Assembly (NCBI GenBank): GCA_051961995.1 | Contig: JBQCCR010000003.1 | Coordinates: 1-21,296 of the forward strand | From: 66-474 sp051961995 | GTDB taxonomy: Bacteria > Pseudomonadota > Gammaproteobacteria > Xanthomonadales > Rhodanobacteraceae | DNA: 21,296 nucleotides | Direction: 5' to 3' | The notes under the pieces: generated by a model | Database searches by the model: none | Told to the model about the DNA's origin: nothing | Seen by the model: the letters and a program-made list of their open reading frames with translations, nothing else | Part shown: in pieces, positions 14,763 through 21,296 of the stretch | How positions within the stretch are numbered: the stretch's first letter is position 1 | How the letters are laid out: each line of letters begins with the position of its first letter | Translations under genes and position numbers: made by a program

Positions 14763-16071
14763 GTCCTCCGATCCCCGTTTCACCATCAGTGCCTCGCCCC
14801 GCGAACTGGACAACGCGCACAGGTTGATGCGCGAGGGCAAGCTTGCGGAAGCCGAGCAGGTGTTCCGCAACATCCTGGAAACGCAGCCCGAGCAGACCGA
14901 AGCGTTGCGCTTTCTCGCCAATGCCGCGCTGGCGCGCGGTGCCGCGGGCGAAGCGGTGGACCTGCTGAATCGCGCGGCGGCGGTGGATCGCAACGACATC
15001 GGCGTGCTGATGGAGCTGGGCGTGGCTTATCGCGCGGCCGATCGCCGCGATGAATCGTGCTACGTGCTCGAGCGCGCAGTGCAAGTGGGCGGCGGCCACA
15101 CAACCGCGCGACTGCTGCTGGCGAACGTGCTGGAGCTGGACCAGCGTCCCGAACTCGCGCTGGCGCATTACTTCCGCGCGATCCTGGAAGCACAACGCGC
15201 CGGCCAATGGCTCAGCGACGAGACCACCGAGCCCGGCCTGCGGCAATTGGTCAAGCATGCAATGTTCTACGTCGCCGAGGGCCGGCGCTCGCTGTTCGAT
15301 TCCGCGCTCCAGCCGGTGCGCGAACGTGGCGCGGCGATCACCCGCGTGGAGCGTGCGCTGGCGGATTATCTTCGTGAAACCCGCGAGCCGCGCGCGGATG
15401 CGCGGCAACGTCCGACCTTCCTGTACGTGCCGGCACTCGGCGGCGCGCCATTCCTCGATGTGTCGCATTGCGCATGGCTGGACGAATTCCGGCAACGCGT
15501 CGCCGCGAGCGGCGACGAGATCGCAGCGTGCCTGGCCGCGCCGGCTGGATCGCCTGCGGGCGCATCGGCTTTCAGCCTCGGCAGCCTGCTGGCGGCGCAG
15601 GCACCCGAGGCCGTGCCGGCCGAGCGCCACGTGCAGATTTACCAGCGCGGACTGCTGCACGACGCGCCGCGCCAGCACGCGCCGCAATTGCTCGCCGCAT
15701 TGGGCGACGCGCCGCTGGTGCATATTCCGCGGCATGGCCCGGATGCGGAAATCATCGAGCTTGCCGGCAACGTGCGCTCCAGCCTCCGTCATGGCCGCAC
15801 CAATTCGCGCTGCGGCGTGGCCCTCGCACTGCCCGGCAGCGCGCCGCTGCGCGTGCTGGTCGGCGGCGAAGCGCGTGCACTCGATGCCGGTCAGGCGGCC
15901 GTGTTCGATCCGAGTTTCGGCGTGGAATACGCCAACGACGGTGCAACGCCCGCACGCGTGCTGGCGTTCGAAATCTGGCATCCGGATCTCGGCGCCGACG
16001 AACGCGAGGCCCTGGGCGCGCTGACTGCGGCGGTCATTGAATTCGACGGACGCGTGCAGGGCCTGGATTGA
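14761..16071 (+). CDS. TPR-repeat protein with aspartyl/asparaginyl beta-hydroxylase-like domain
   Basis: A 436-residue protein. The ATG at 14761 begins MSSDPRFTISASPREL; an earlier ATG at 14716 lies in RHS-derived sequence and has no better ribosome site. Residues 10-150 hold about three to four TPR units (LMREGKLAEAEQVFRNIL, then FLANAALARGAAGEAVDLL). Residues about 215-425 resemble the AspH/LpxO cupin, which in active enzymes is an Fe(II)/2OG oxygenase. HGRTNSR at 344-350 aligns with the HTGPTN motif, so His344 fits the first iron ligand. The second block, FDPSFGVEYAN at 382-392, aligns with FDDSFEHEV but has Val388 where the second iron-binding His belongs. The end, FEIWHPDLGADER, is typical of the family. 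The domain is therefore probably inactive or altered. The start codon overlaps head-to-head (CATG) with the ATG of the RHS fragment. The downstream oxygenase gene starts 2 bases after the stop. Confidence 0.75.
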   Translation: MSSDPRFTISASPRELDNAHRLMREGKLAEAEQVFRNILETQPEQTEALRFLANAALARGAAGEAVDLLNRAAAVDRNDIGVLMELGVAYRAADRRDESCYVLERAVQVGGGHTTARLLLANVLELDQRPELALAHYFRAILEAQRAGQWLSDETTEPGLRQLVKHAMFYVAEGRRSLFDSALQPVRERGAAITRVERALADYLRETREPRADARQRPTFLYVPALGGAPFLDVSHCAWLDEFRQRVAASGDEIAACLAAPAGSPAGASAFSLGSLLAAQAPEAVPAERHVQIYQRGLLHDAPRQHAPQLLAALGDAPLVHIPRHGPDAEIIELAGNVRSSLRHGRTNSRCGVALALPGSAPLRVLVGGEARALDAGQAAVFDPSFGVEYANDGATPARVLAFEIWHPDLGADEREALGALTAAVIEFDGRVQGLD

Positions 16072-16073
16072 AC

Positions 16074-16664
16074 ATGAACGCGGCCGCCGAGCCCATTCCC
16101 GCCGCACGCGACCTCGCGCGCTTCGTGCAGTGGTTCGATGGCGCGCTGGAACCGGAGTTTTGCCGGCGCATGATCGAATCGTTCGATCAGCTTGCGCAGT
16201 TCCAGATGCGCAATGCACGCGGGGCGATCAACGCGCTGCAATCCAGCGCCTGGACCGAGCTCAATGTCAGCAAGGTCGCCGATGCATCGTTCGAGAATCT
16301 ATTCCGCGGGCAGGTCTTCCAGTATCTGGAGCGCTACAACGAGAAAGCCGGGCTGACCCAGCCTATCCCGCCACGCAACCGGCTGGAGAACCTGCGCATC
16401 AAGCGCTATCTCGTCAGCGAGGGCGACCAGTTCCAGCCGCATTTCGACGCGCTGGATTACTGCTGCAACCGCTACATGGTGTTCCTGTGGTACTTGAACG
16501 ACGTGGCCGAAGGCGGTGAAACCGAGTTCTGCGATCTCGGCCTGCGGGTGGAAGCACGCGCCGGGCGGCTGCTGATGTTCCCGCCTTACTGGATGTACCA
16601 GCACGCCGGCCTGCCGCCACGCTCGAACGACAAGTACATCATTTCGACCTATCTCCTGTTCTGA
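16074..16664 (+). CDS. 2-oxoglutarate/Fe(II)-dependent oxygenase, prolyl 4-hydroxylase type
   Basis: A 196-residue predicted cytoplasmic dioxygenase. The start is ATG 16074, two bases after the stop of the TPR gene, so the two form an operon; a TTG at 16068 overlapping that stop is less likely. The facial triad is intact: HFD with His123 and Asp125 inside QPHFDALDYCCNRYMVFLWY, and His177 in MYQHAG. Lys187 in NDKYII sits where the 2OG carboxylate is bound. The EGGETEF block at 146-152 and LLMFPPYW at 166-173 are typical of P4Hc-type enzymes. It has no signal peptide. Likely targets are a protein residue or a small molecule. Its partner with a degenerate hydroxylase domain suggests a two-part system in which the TPR protein could select or present the substrate. 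Its last 16 bases overlap the end of the convergent pgeF gene. Confidence 0.85.
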   Translation: MNAAAEPIPAARDLARFVQWFDGALEPEFCRRMIESFDQLAQFQMRNARGAINALQSSAWTELNVSKVADASFENLFRGQVFQYLERYNEKAGLTQPIPPRNRLENLRIKRYLVSEGDQFQPHFDALDYCCNRYMVFLWYLNDVAEGGETEFCDLGLRVEARAGRLLMFPPYWMYQHAGLPPRSNDKYIISTYLLF

Positions 16665-17410
16665 TCGTCGACGCGCCAGATCAGCGTGGCGAAACGCCCG
16701 CTGCGCCCGCCATCGCGCCGGTATGAATAAAGCCGCGGATCGGTGAAGGTGTCGAAATCACCGTTGTGGACTTGGGTCACCCCGGCCATGCGCAGCCGCT
16801 GGCGCGCGAGCGCATAGAGATCGCATTGCCAATGACCGGGGCGCGTTGGGGTGAATGCCTGACCGGCGACACGATGGTGTGCGACGAAAGCCGCGCGCAC
16901 TTCATCGCCGACTTCATACGAAGGTGAGCCGATCGCCGGGCCGAGCCAGACGAGGATCTCTTCGCGCGGCGTGCGCATCGCGGCGAGCGTGTTCTCCAGC
17001 ACGCCTGCACAAAGCCCGCGCCAGCCGGCATGCGCCGCGGCGATTTCCGAGCCGTCGCGCGCGCAGAACAACGCCGGCAGGCAATCGGCGGTCAGGATCG
17101 CCAGCACCACGCCGGATGTGCGGGTGACCGCGGCGTCGGCTTCGGGTTCCTGCTCCGCGTCATGTGAGTCGAAGTGCACGACATGCGTTCCATGCACCTG
17201 CCGCAACCAGCGCGGCTTTGCCTGCAGCTGCAGTGCTTCGCGCAAGCGCGCGCGGTTCTGCGCGACGGCTTGCGGATCGTCGCCGCAGCGTGCGCCCAGA
17301 TTGAATGCATCGAACGGCGGCTGCGATACGCCCGGCCCGTTGCGCGTTGTCACCATTGCGCGCACGTTCGCCGGCGCGGGCCAACCGGGAATGATCCATT
17401 CCGCACTCAC
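16649..17410 (-). CDS. pgeF: Purine nucleoside phosphorylase / laccase-domain protein PgeF (YfiH family)
   Basis: A 253-residue cytosolic zinc enzyme of the DUF152/LACC1 family. Members act as purine nucleoside phosphorylase/adenosine deaminase, and E. coli YfiH also edits peptidoglycan precursors. Zinc-binding residues are in place: WLRQVHGTHV with His73, TADCLP with Cys110, and AAAHAGWRG with His127. The end carries DTFTDPRLYSYRRDGGRSGRF, another family landmark. The GTG start overlaps the rluD stop as GTGA, so translation is coupled. The rluD-pgeF order is conserved in gammaproteobacteria, where clpB usually follows; here the next gene on this strand is far away. The last 16 bases overlap the end of the 2OG oxygenase gene on the other strand, which suggests the island edge is close to the pgeF stop. 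Confidence 0.93.
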   Translation of the reverse strand: MSAEWIIPGWPAPANVRAMVTTRNGPGVSQPPFDAFNLGARCGDDPQAVAQNRARLREALQLQAKPRWLRQVHGTHVVHFDSHDAEQEPEADAAVTRTSGVVLAILTADCLPALFCARDGSEIAAAHAGWRGLCAGVLENTLAAMRTPREEILVWLGPAIGSPSYEVGDEVRAAFVAHHRVAGQAFTPTRPGHWQCDLYALARQRLRMAGVTQVHNGDFDTFTDPRLYSYRRDGGRSGRFATLIWRVDDQNRR

Positions 17411-18360
17411 GCAGTTTCCTTCGCATCCGCTCGCAATGCGCGCAGCAGATCGAGGAAATCCTGCGGCGGTTCGGCTTCAAAGCTCATCGGCGCGCCGGTC
17501 AGCGGGTGTTCGAACGCGAGCCTCTCGGCGTGCAGTGCCTGCCGCTTGAATCCCCGCAACGCCGCGATGAGTTCCTCGCTTGCGCCGCGCGGCAGTTTCA
17601 GACCGCCCCCGTAAAGCGGGTCGCCGACCAGCGGAAAGCCCGCATGGGCCATGTGCACGCGGATCTGGTGCGTGCGACCGCTTTCCAGCTCGCATTGCAG
17701 CAGCGCGTGCGCGCGGAAGCGGTCGCGCACTCGATAGTGTGTGCGCGCGGGGCGCCCTCCTTCGCGCACGGCGCGGCGCAGGCGATCACCGGGATGGCGG
17801 TCCAGCGGCGCATCCACCGTGCCGCCGGCGACCGGTACTCCATTGACGATCGCGGCATAACGGCGATGAATGTCGCGGCGGCTGAGCATCGCCACCAGCG
17901 CGGTGTGCGCGGGCAGCGTGCGCGCGACAACCAGCAACCCGGAGGTGTCCTTGTCCAGCCGGTGCACGATTCCGGCGCGCGGAAGATTGACCAATTGCGG
18001 ATCATGGTGCAGCAGCGCGTTCTGCATGGTGCCCGCCGGATTGCCCGCGCCCGGGTGCACGACCAGGCCCGCGGGTTTGTCCAGCACCAGCAACGCGGCA
18101 TCCTCATGCACGATGCGCAGCGCGATCGGCTCGGGCGCGGCCTCCACCGCGCGTTCCTCGATCACGTGCAACTCGACGGCCTCCCCGCCGCGCACGAGCT
18201 GGCGCGGCGCCACCTGCACGCCATCCAGCGTGGCCGCGCCGGATTTGATCCAGCCGGCCAGCCGCGAGCGCGAGTAATCCCGGAACAATTGCGCCAGCAC
18301 CTGGTCGAAACGCTGGCCGGCCGCCTCCCCCGGCACCTGCGCGCGCAGGACCTCGTTCAT
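17407..18360 (-). CDS. rluD: 23S rRNA pseudouridine(1911/1915/1917) synthase RluD
   Basis: A 317-residue pseudouridine synthase that modifies helix 69 of 23S rRNA, needed for normal ribosome assembly. I chose ATG 18360; an in-frame GTG at 18369 would add three residues, and neither has a good ribosome site. The N-terminal S4 RNA-binding domain (residues about 14-62) includes QRFDQVLAQLFRDYSRSRL. The catalytic core has VLDKPAGLVVHPGAG, then HRLDKDTSGLLVVA with nucleophile Asp136, then ESGRTHQIRVHMAHAGFPLVGDPLYGG. GFKRQALHAERLAFEHPLTG near the end is also diagnostic. S4 plus these motifs separates RluD from RluA and TruC. It is divergent from bamD, as in E. coli, and overlaps pgeF by 4 bases. 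Confidence 0.95.
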   Translation of the reverse strand: MNEVLRAQVPGEAAGQRFDQVLAQLFRDYSRSRLAGWIKSGAATLDGVQVAPRQLVRGGEAVELHVIEERAVEAAPEPIALRIVHEDAALLVLDKPAGLVVHPGAGNPAGTMQNALLHHDPQLVNLPRAGIVHRLDKDTSGLLVVARTLPAHTALVAMLSRRDIHRRYAAIVNGVPVAGGTVDAPLDRHPGDRLRRAVREGGRPARTHYRVRDRFRAHALLQCELESGRTHQIRVHMAHAGFPLVGDPLYGGGLKLPRGASEELIAALRGFKRQALHAERLAFEHPLTGAPMSFEAEPPQDFLDLLRALRADAKETA

Positions 18361-18380
18361 GGCCGGCACCCAATTTCCGC

Positions 18381-18386
18381 TATCAT
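18381..18386 (+). promoter_or_regulatory. Candidate -10 element for bamD
   Basis: TATCAT matches five of six -10 positions. The transcript would start near 18393, about 24 bases before the ATG at 18417. No convincing -35 lies 16-18 bases upstream; that stretch is already the rluD start region. It is placed by position in the narrow bamD/rluD spacer. Confidence 0.35.
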
Positions 18387-18416
18387 CGCCGCTTGCATTC
18401 GTACCCGAGCTCGTTC

Positions 18417-19265
18417 ATGCGCAGCCAAACCTTGCGTTCATTGCTGAAAATCGCCGTGCTGGTGCCGCTGTTGCTGGTGCTGGGGGCGTGTTCGTTCTTC
18501 CATCGCGGAGCAAACAAGGGCAACGAAGGCGACGTGCTGCCGGTGGACCAACTCTACAACCTCGCTACCCAGCGGCTGCAGAACGGCAACTACGACAACG
18601 CCGAAAAACTCTACGAGCGCCTGATCGCGCGCTTCCCGTACGGTTCGTACAACGAACAGGCGCAGATTGACCTGGCCTACGCGTATTACAAGGACGACAA
18701 GCCCGACGAGGCGTATTCGGCGATCAACCGCTTCATCAAGACCTACCCCGCGCAGAAGCACATCGATTATGCGTACTACCTGCGCGGCCTGATCAACTTC
18801 GATCGCACCGGCACCATGCTGGAACGGCTGAGCCAGCGCAGTGCCTCGCGCCGCGACCAGGGCTACGCGCTGCAATCGTTCGACGATTTTTCGCAATTGG
18901 TGCGGCGCTTCCCCACTTCGCGCTACGCGGCCGATGGGCGGGAACGGATGATCTGGTTGCGCAACGGCCTCGCACAGACCGAGTTGAACGTTGCCGAGTA
19001 TTACCTGCGCAACAAGGCGTACGTCGCTTCGGCCAATCGAGCCGAGTACATCGTCGAGCACTATCAGCGCAGTCCGCAGGTGGGCGATGCGCTCGCCGTG
19101 CTCGCCAAGAGCTACAAGCTTCTGGGCCGGCCGCAACTCGCCGGGCAGGCGGAAAGCGTGCTCAAGCTCAATTACCCGGACCACCCCTATCTGCGCGATC
19201 CCAAGGGTTGGCCGAAGACGCCGTCCGTCTGGCGCAGGGCGATTCCGCTGTCGGGACATTATTGA
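18417..19265 (+). CDS. bamD: Outer membrane protein assembly factor BamD
   Basis: A 282-residue lipoprotein of the BAM complex that inserts beta-barrel proteins into the outer membrane. The ATG at 18417 gives MRSQTLRSLLK, a hydrophobic stretch and a lipobox LGAC with the lipidated Cys25. Ser at +2 favours outer-membrane sorting. A TTG at 18393 would add eight residues before the n-region and is less likely. Residues about 45-250 form the TPR scaffold: QLYNLATQRLQNGNYDNAE, LYERLIARFPYGSYNEQAQ, then RFIKTYPAQKHIDYAYY and LVRRFPTSRYAADGRER. These P-x-G/S-x(2)-A/E-x-A patterns are typical of BamD/ComL. The C-terminus (LNYPDHPYLRDPKGWPK) is slightly longer than in E. coli. The gene is divergent from rluD, a conserved arrangement. 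It converges with cysNC across an inverted repeat. Confidence 0.94.
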   Translation: MRSQTLRSLLKIAVLVPLLLVLGACSFFHRGANKGNEGDVLPVDQLYNLATQRLQNGNYDNAEKLYERLIARFPYGSYNEQAQIDLAYAYYKDDKPDEAYSAINRFIKTYPAQKHIDYAYYLRGLINFDRTGTMLERLSQRSASRRDQGYALQSFDDFSQLVRRFPTSRYAADGRERMIWLRNGLAQTELNVAEYYLRNKAYVASANRAEYIVEHYQRSPQVGDALAVLAKSYKLLGRPQLAGQAESVLKLNYPDHPYLRDPKGWPKTPSVWRRAIPLSGHY

Positions 19266-19268
19266 GAA

Positions 19269-19326
19269 CGGTTGCAGGTTGCCGGTCGTCGGAAGAACTG
19301 CTCCAGCAACCGACAACCAGCAACCG
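19269..19326. terminator. Inverted repeat between convergent bamD and cysNC, probable bidirectional terminator
   Basis: The left arm at 19269-19286 (CGGTTGCAGGTTGCCGGT) and the right arm at 19309-19326 pair at 16 of 18 positions around a 22-base loop. No U-tract follows, so it may be a folded barrier rather than a canonical intrinsic terminator. The CGGTTGC unit also recurs within the arms. Confidence 0.5.
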
Positions 19327-19334
19327 ACGAGCGC

Positions 19335-21218
19335 CTAGGGGCCCAACGCCTCGATGACCCGCCTGGCCGACTCCGCGGCGGGTTCGGTACCCGAGCGCAG
19401 GTGCACCTCCGGATTCTCCGGCGGCTCGTAGGGCGAGCCGATGCCGGTGAAGTTGGCGATCTTGCCGGCGCGCGCCTTGGCGTAAAGGCCCTTCACGTCG
19501 CGCTGTTCGCACACGTCCAGCGGCGCGTCCACGAACACTTCCAGGAACTCGCCTTCGTTGAAAAGCCCGCGCGCCATCTCGCGCTCGGCGCGGAAGGGCG
19601 AGATGAAACTCACCAGCACGATCAGGCCGGCGTCCAGCATCAGCTTCGCGACCTCGGCCACGCGGCGGATGTTCTCCACGCGGTCGGCGTCGGTGAACCC
19701 GAGATCGCGGTTCAGGCCGTGACGGACGTTGTCACCGTCCAGGATGATGGTGTGGAAGCCGTCCGCGTGCAGCCGGCGTTCGACCAGATTCGCGATCGTG
19801 GATTTGCCCGCGCCGGACAGGCCGGTGAACCACAGGCAGCGCGGTTGCTGGCCCTTGATGCGGGCGCGCGCGAGGCGATCCACGTCCAGATGCTGCCAGT
19901 GCACGTTGCGGTCGCGGCGCAGGCCGAAATCCAGCGTGCCGCAACCGACCGTGGCATTGCTGTCGCGGTCCACCAGGATGAAACCGCCTAGCGTGCGATT
20001 GCGCGCGTACGGCTCGTAAGCGATCTCCGCATCCAGCGAAAGATTGCAGTAACCGATCTCGTTGGCGTGCAGGCGGGTCGCAGCCAGATGCGCCTGGGTG
20101 TCCGGATCAATGCGGTGCTTGATCTCGGTGACCTGCGCGCCCAGCGTGCGCGTCGCGGATTTCAGCAGGTAACGCCGGCCCGGCAGCAGTGCCGCATCGT
20201 CCAGCCACAGCAGGTGACAGGCGAATTGCGCCGCGACCTGCGGCGGCTGCGCGACGTCGGCGATCACGTCGCCGCGCGCCACGTCAATCTGGTCGGCGAG
20301 CGTGAGCGTGACCGCCTGGTCGGCCTGTGCGGACTTGAGATCGCCCTCCCCACCGATCACGCGCCTCACGTGCGAACGCTGGCCGGAAGGCAGCACGATG
20401 ATTTCGTCGCCCGGCGCGACCCGCCCGCCGGCGATGCTGCCGACATAGCCGCGGAAATCGTGATCGGGCCGATTGACCCATTGCACCGGCAGCGCGAACG
20501 CGGCCTCGGCACGGCGCTCGACGGGTACTTCTTCGAGGTACGCGAGCAGCGACGGGCCCGCATACCACGGCGTGCGCGGCGATGGAGCGACCAAGTTGTC
20601 CGCGTTCAGCGCCGAAACCGGGATTGCGTCGCTTTGCGCGATGCCCAGCGTGCGCGCCAGTTGCGTGCACTCGCGCTCGATCTCGGCGTAACGCGCCGGG
20701 TCGTACTCGATCAGGTCCAGCTTGTTGACCGCGAACAGCACGCGCTTGACGCCGAACATCGAGAGGATCGCCACGTGCCGGCGCGTCTGCGTCTGCACGC
20801 CTGCGCGTGCGTCCACTAGCACGATGCCGAGTTCCGCACTCGACGCGCCGCTGGCCATGTTGCGGGTGTACTGCGCATGGCCGGGGCAATCGGCGACGAT
20901 GAAGGCGCGCTTGTCGGTGCCGAAATAGCGCCACGCCACGTCGATGGTGATGCCTTGCTCGCGCTCGGCTTCCAAACCATCCAGCAGCAGTGCGTAATCG
21001 GGCGCGCCGCCCTGCGTGCCGTGCTTGCGACTGTCGCGGATCATCTGCGCCAGACGGTCTTCCGGGATCATCCCGGCTTCCGCGAGCAGACGGCCCAGCA
21101 ATGTGCTCTTGCCGTCGTCCACGCTGCCGCAGATGGCGATGCGCAGCGTGTCGCGATTGACCAGCGCCTCCAGCCGTTCGGCGATGATCGTGGTTACGGA
21201 TTCGGTGACGGCGGCCAT
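19335..21218 (-). CDS. cysNC: Bifunctional sulfate adenylyltransferase subunit 1 / adenylyl-sulfate kinase (CysN-CysC fusion)
   Basis: A 627-residue fusion that activates sulfate. The CysN part is an EF-Tu-like GTPase that drives APS formation by CysD; the C-terminal CysC part phosphorylates APS to PAPS. GTPase motifs: GSVDDGKST at 31-39, DCPGH at 110-114, NKLD at 165-168. Beta-barrel domains follow to about residue 430. The APS kinase domain starts near 460, with P-loop GLSGAGKST at 466-474, then LDGDNVRHGLNRDLGF and FVDAPLDVCEQRDVKGLY. Both halves look complete. The ATG overlaps the cysD stop by one base (TGATG), so the two are translated together. This cysD-cysNC layout is common in Xanthomonadales and resembles NodP/NodQ of rhizobia. 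The PAPS made here can serve sulfate assimilation and also the sulfotransferase encoded at 11430-12350. Confidence 0.96.
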   Translation of the reverse strand: MAAVTESVTTIIAERLEALVNRDTLRIAICGSVDDGKSTLLGRLLAEAGMIPEDRLAQMIRDSRKHGTQGGAPDYALLLDGLEAEREQGITIDVAWRYFGTDKRAFIVADCPGHAQYTRNMASGASSAELGIVLVDARAGVQTQTRRHVAILSMFGVKRVLFAVNKLDLIEYDPARYAEIERECTQLARTLGIAQSDAIPVSALNADNLVAPSPRTPWYAGPSLLAYLEEVPVERRAEAAFALPVQWVNRPDHDFRGYVGSIAGGRVAPGDEIIVLPSGQRSHVRRVIGGEGDLKSAQADQAVTLTLADQIDVARGDVIADVAQPPQVAAQFACHLLWLDDAALLPGRRYLLKSATRTLGAQVTEIKHRIDPDTQAHLAATRLHANEIGYCNLSLDAEIAYEPYARNRTLGGFILVDRDSNATVGCGTLDFGLRRDRNVHWQHLDVDRLARARIKGQQPRCLWFTGLSGAGKSTIANLVERRLHADGFHTIILDGDNVRHGLNRDLGFTDADRVENIRRVAEVAKLMLDAGLIVLVSFISPFRAEREMARGLFNEGEFLEVFVDAPLDVCEQRDVKGLYAKARAGKIANFTGIGSPYEPPENPEVHLRSGTEPAAESARRVIEALGP

Positions 21219-21296
21219 CAGAAATATCCTTCGCGTTTCTTCCGCTCCATGGAATCGGAAGGATCGTGGTCGATGATCCGTCCCGCGCGTTCGGAT
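21218..21296 (-). CDS. cysD: Sulfate adenylyltransferase subunit 2 (CysD), last 25 codons only
   Basis: The minus strand from the right edge reads SERAGRIIDHDPSDSMERKK, then REGYF and TGA at 21220-21218. This is the very conserved CysD C-terminus (SERxGRxIDxD...SMExKKxEGYF), which contacts CysN. The gene extends beyond the window. Its stop shares one base with the cysNC start codon. Confidence 0.93.
   Translation of the reverse strand, partial: SERAGRIIDHDPSDSMERKKREGYF

Noticed and set aside
14728..16218. A 496-codon minus-strand frame opposite the TPR gene
   Set aside because: Low-information Arg/Ala/His-rich antisense of a clearly coding high-GC gene.

Overview
The window is high-GC DNA that fits a gammaproteobacterium, most likely of the Xanthomonadales (Rhodanobacteraceae or Lysobacteraceae). 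The reasons are the divergent bamD / rluD-pgeF arrangement, a CysN-CysC fusion behind cysD, a ClpB of standard 865-residue length, an otsB-GH15-otsA trehalose cluster, and short intergenic hairpin repeats with CGTTCG arms. This placement is inferred from gene content; no database search was possible.

Layout. 1-700: the end of a Gly-rich hydrophilic protein of unknown function, then possibly decayed coding sequence. 710-1420: an exported M15/VanY-type D,D-peptidase. 1446-3308 (-): a YheS-type ABC-F ATPase. 3494-6091 (-): ClpB, with a candidate sigma-32 promoter. 6224-6982 (+): a PlsC-family acyltransferase. 7048-11343 (+): otsB, a GH15 glycosidase and otsA, the last two overlapping by 4 nt. 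11430-12350 (-): a PAPS-dependent sulfotransferase. 12400-14760: the most accessory-looking stretch. It holds the tail of an XRE-type regulator, a hairpin flanked by two 18-bp direct repeats, a small cysteine-rich lipoprotein, and a 5'-truncated RHS gene whose variable tip carries an HExxH motif. 14761-16664 (+): a TPR/aspartyl-hydroxylase-like protein and a 2OG-Fe(II) oxygenase. 16649-18369 (-): pgeF and rluD. 18417-19265 (+): bamD. 19335-21296 (-): cysNC and the last codons of cysD.

How the parts fit. In E. coli and relatives, bamD is divergent from rluD-pgeF-clpB. Here the same genes are present in the same relative orientation, but about 10.5 kb of other genes lies between pgeF and clpB, so that segment looks like a cargo site. 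The best candidate for an undescribed system is inside it: an orphan RHS tip with a putative zinc-metallopeptidase toxin (HEGIH) followed 3 nt later by a Cys-rich lipoprotein that could be its periplasmic immunity protein. The lipoprotein's stop codon lies inside a REP-like repeat. Trehalose synthesis (OtsA/OtsB), sulfate activation (CysD/CysNC) feeding a sulfotransferase, and envelope functions (BamD, PlsC, M15 peptidase) make up the rest.
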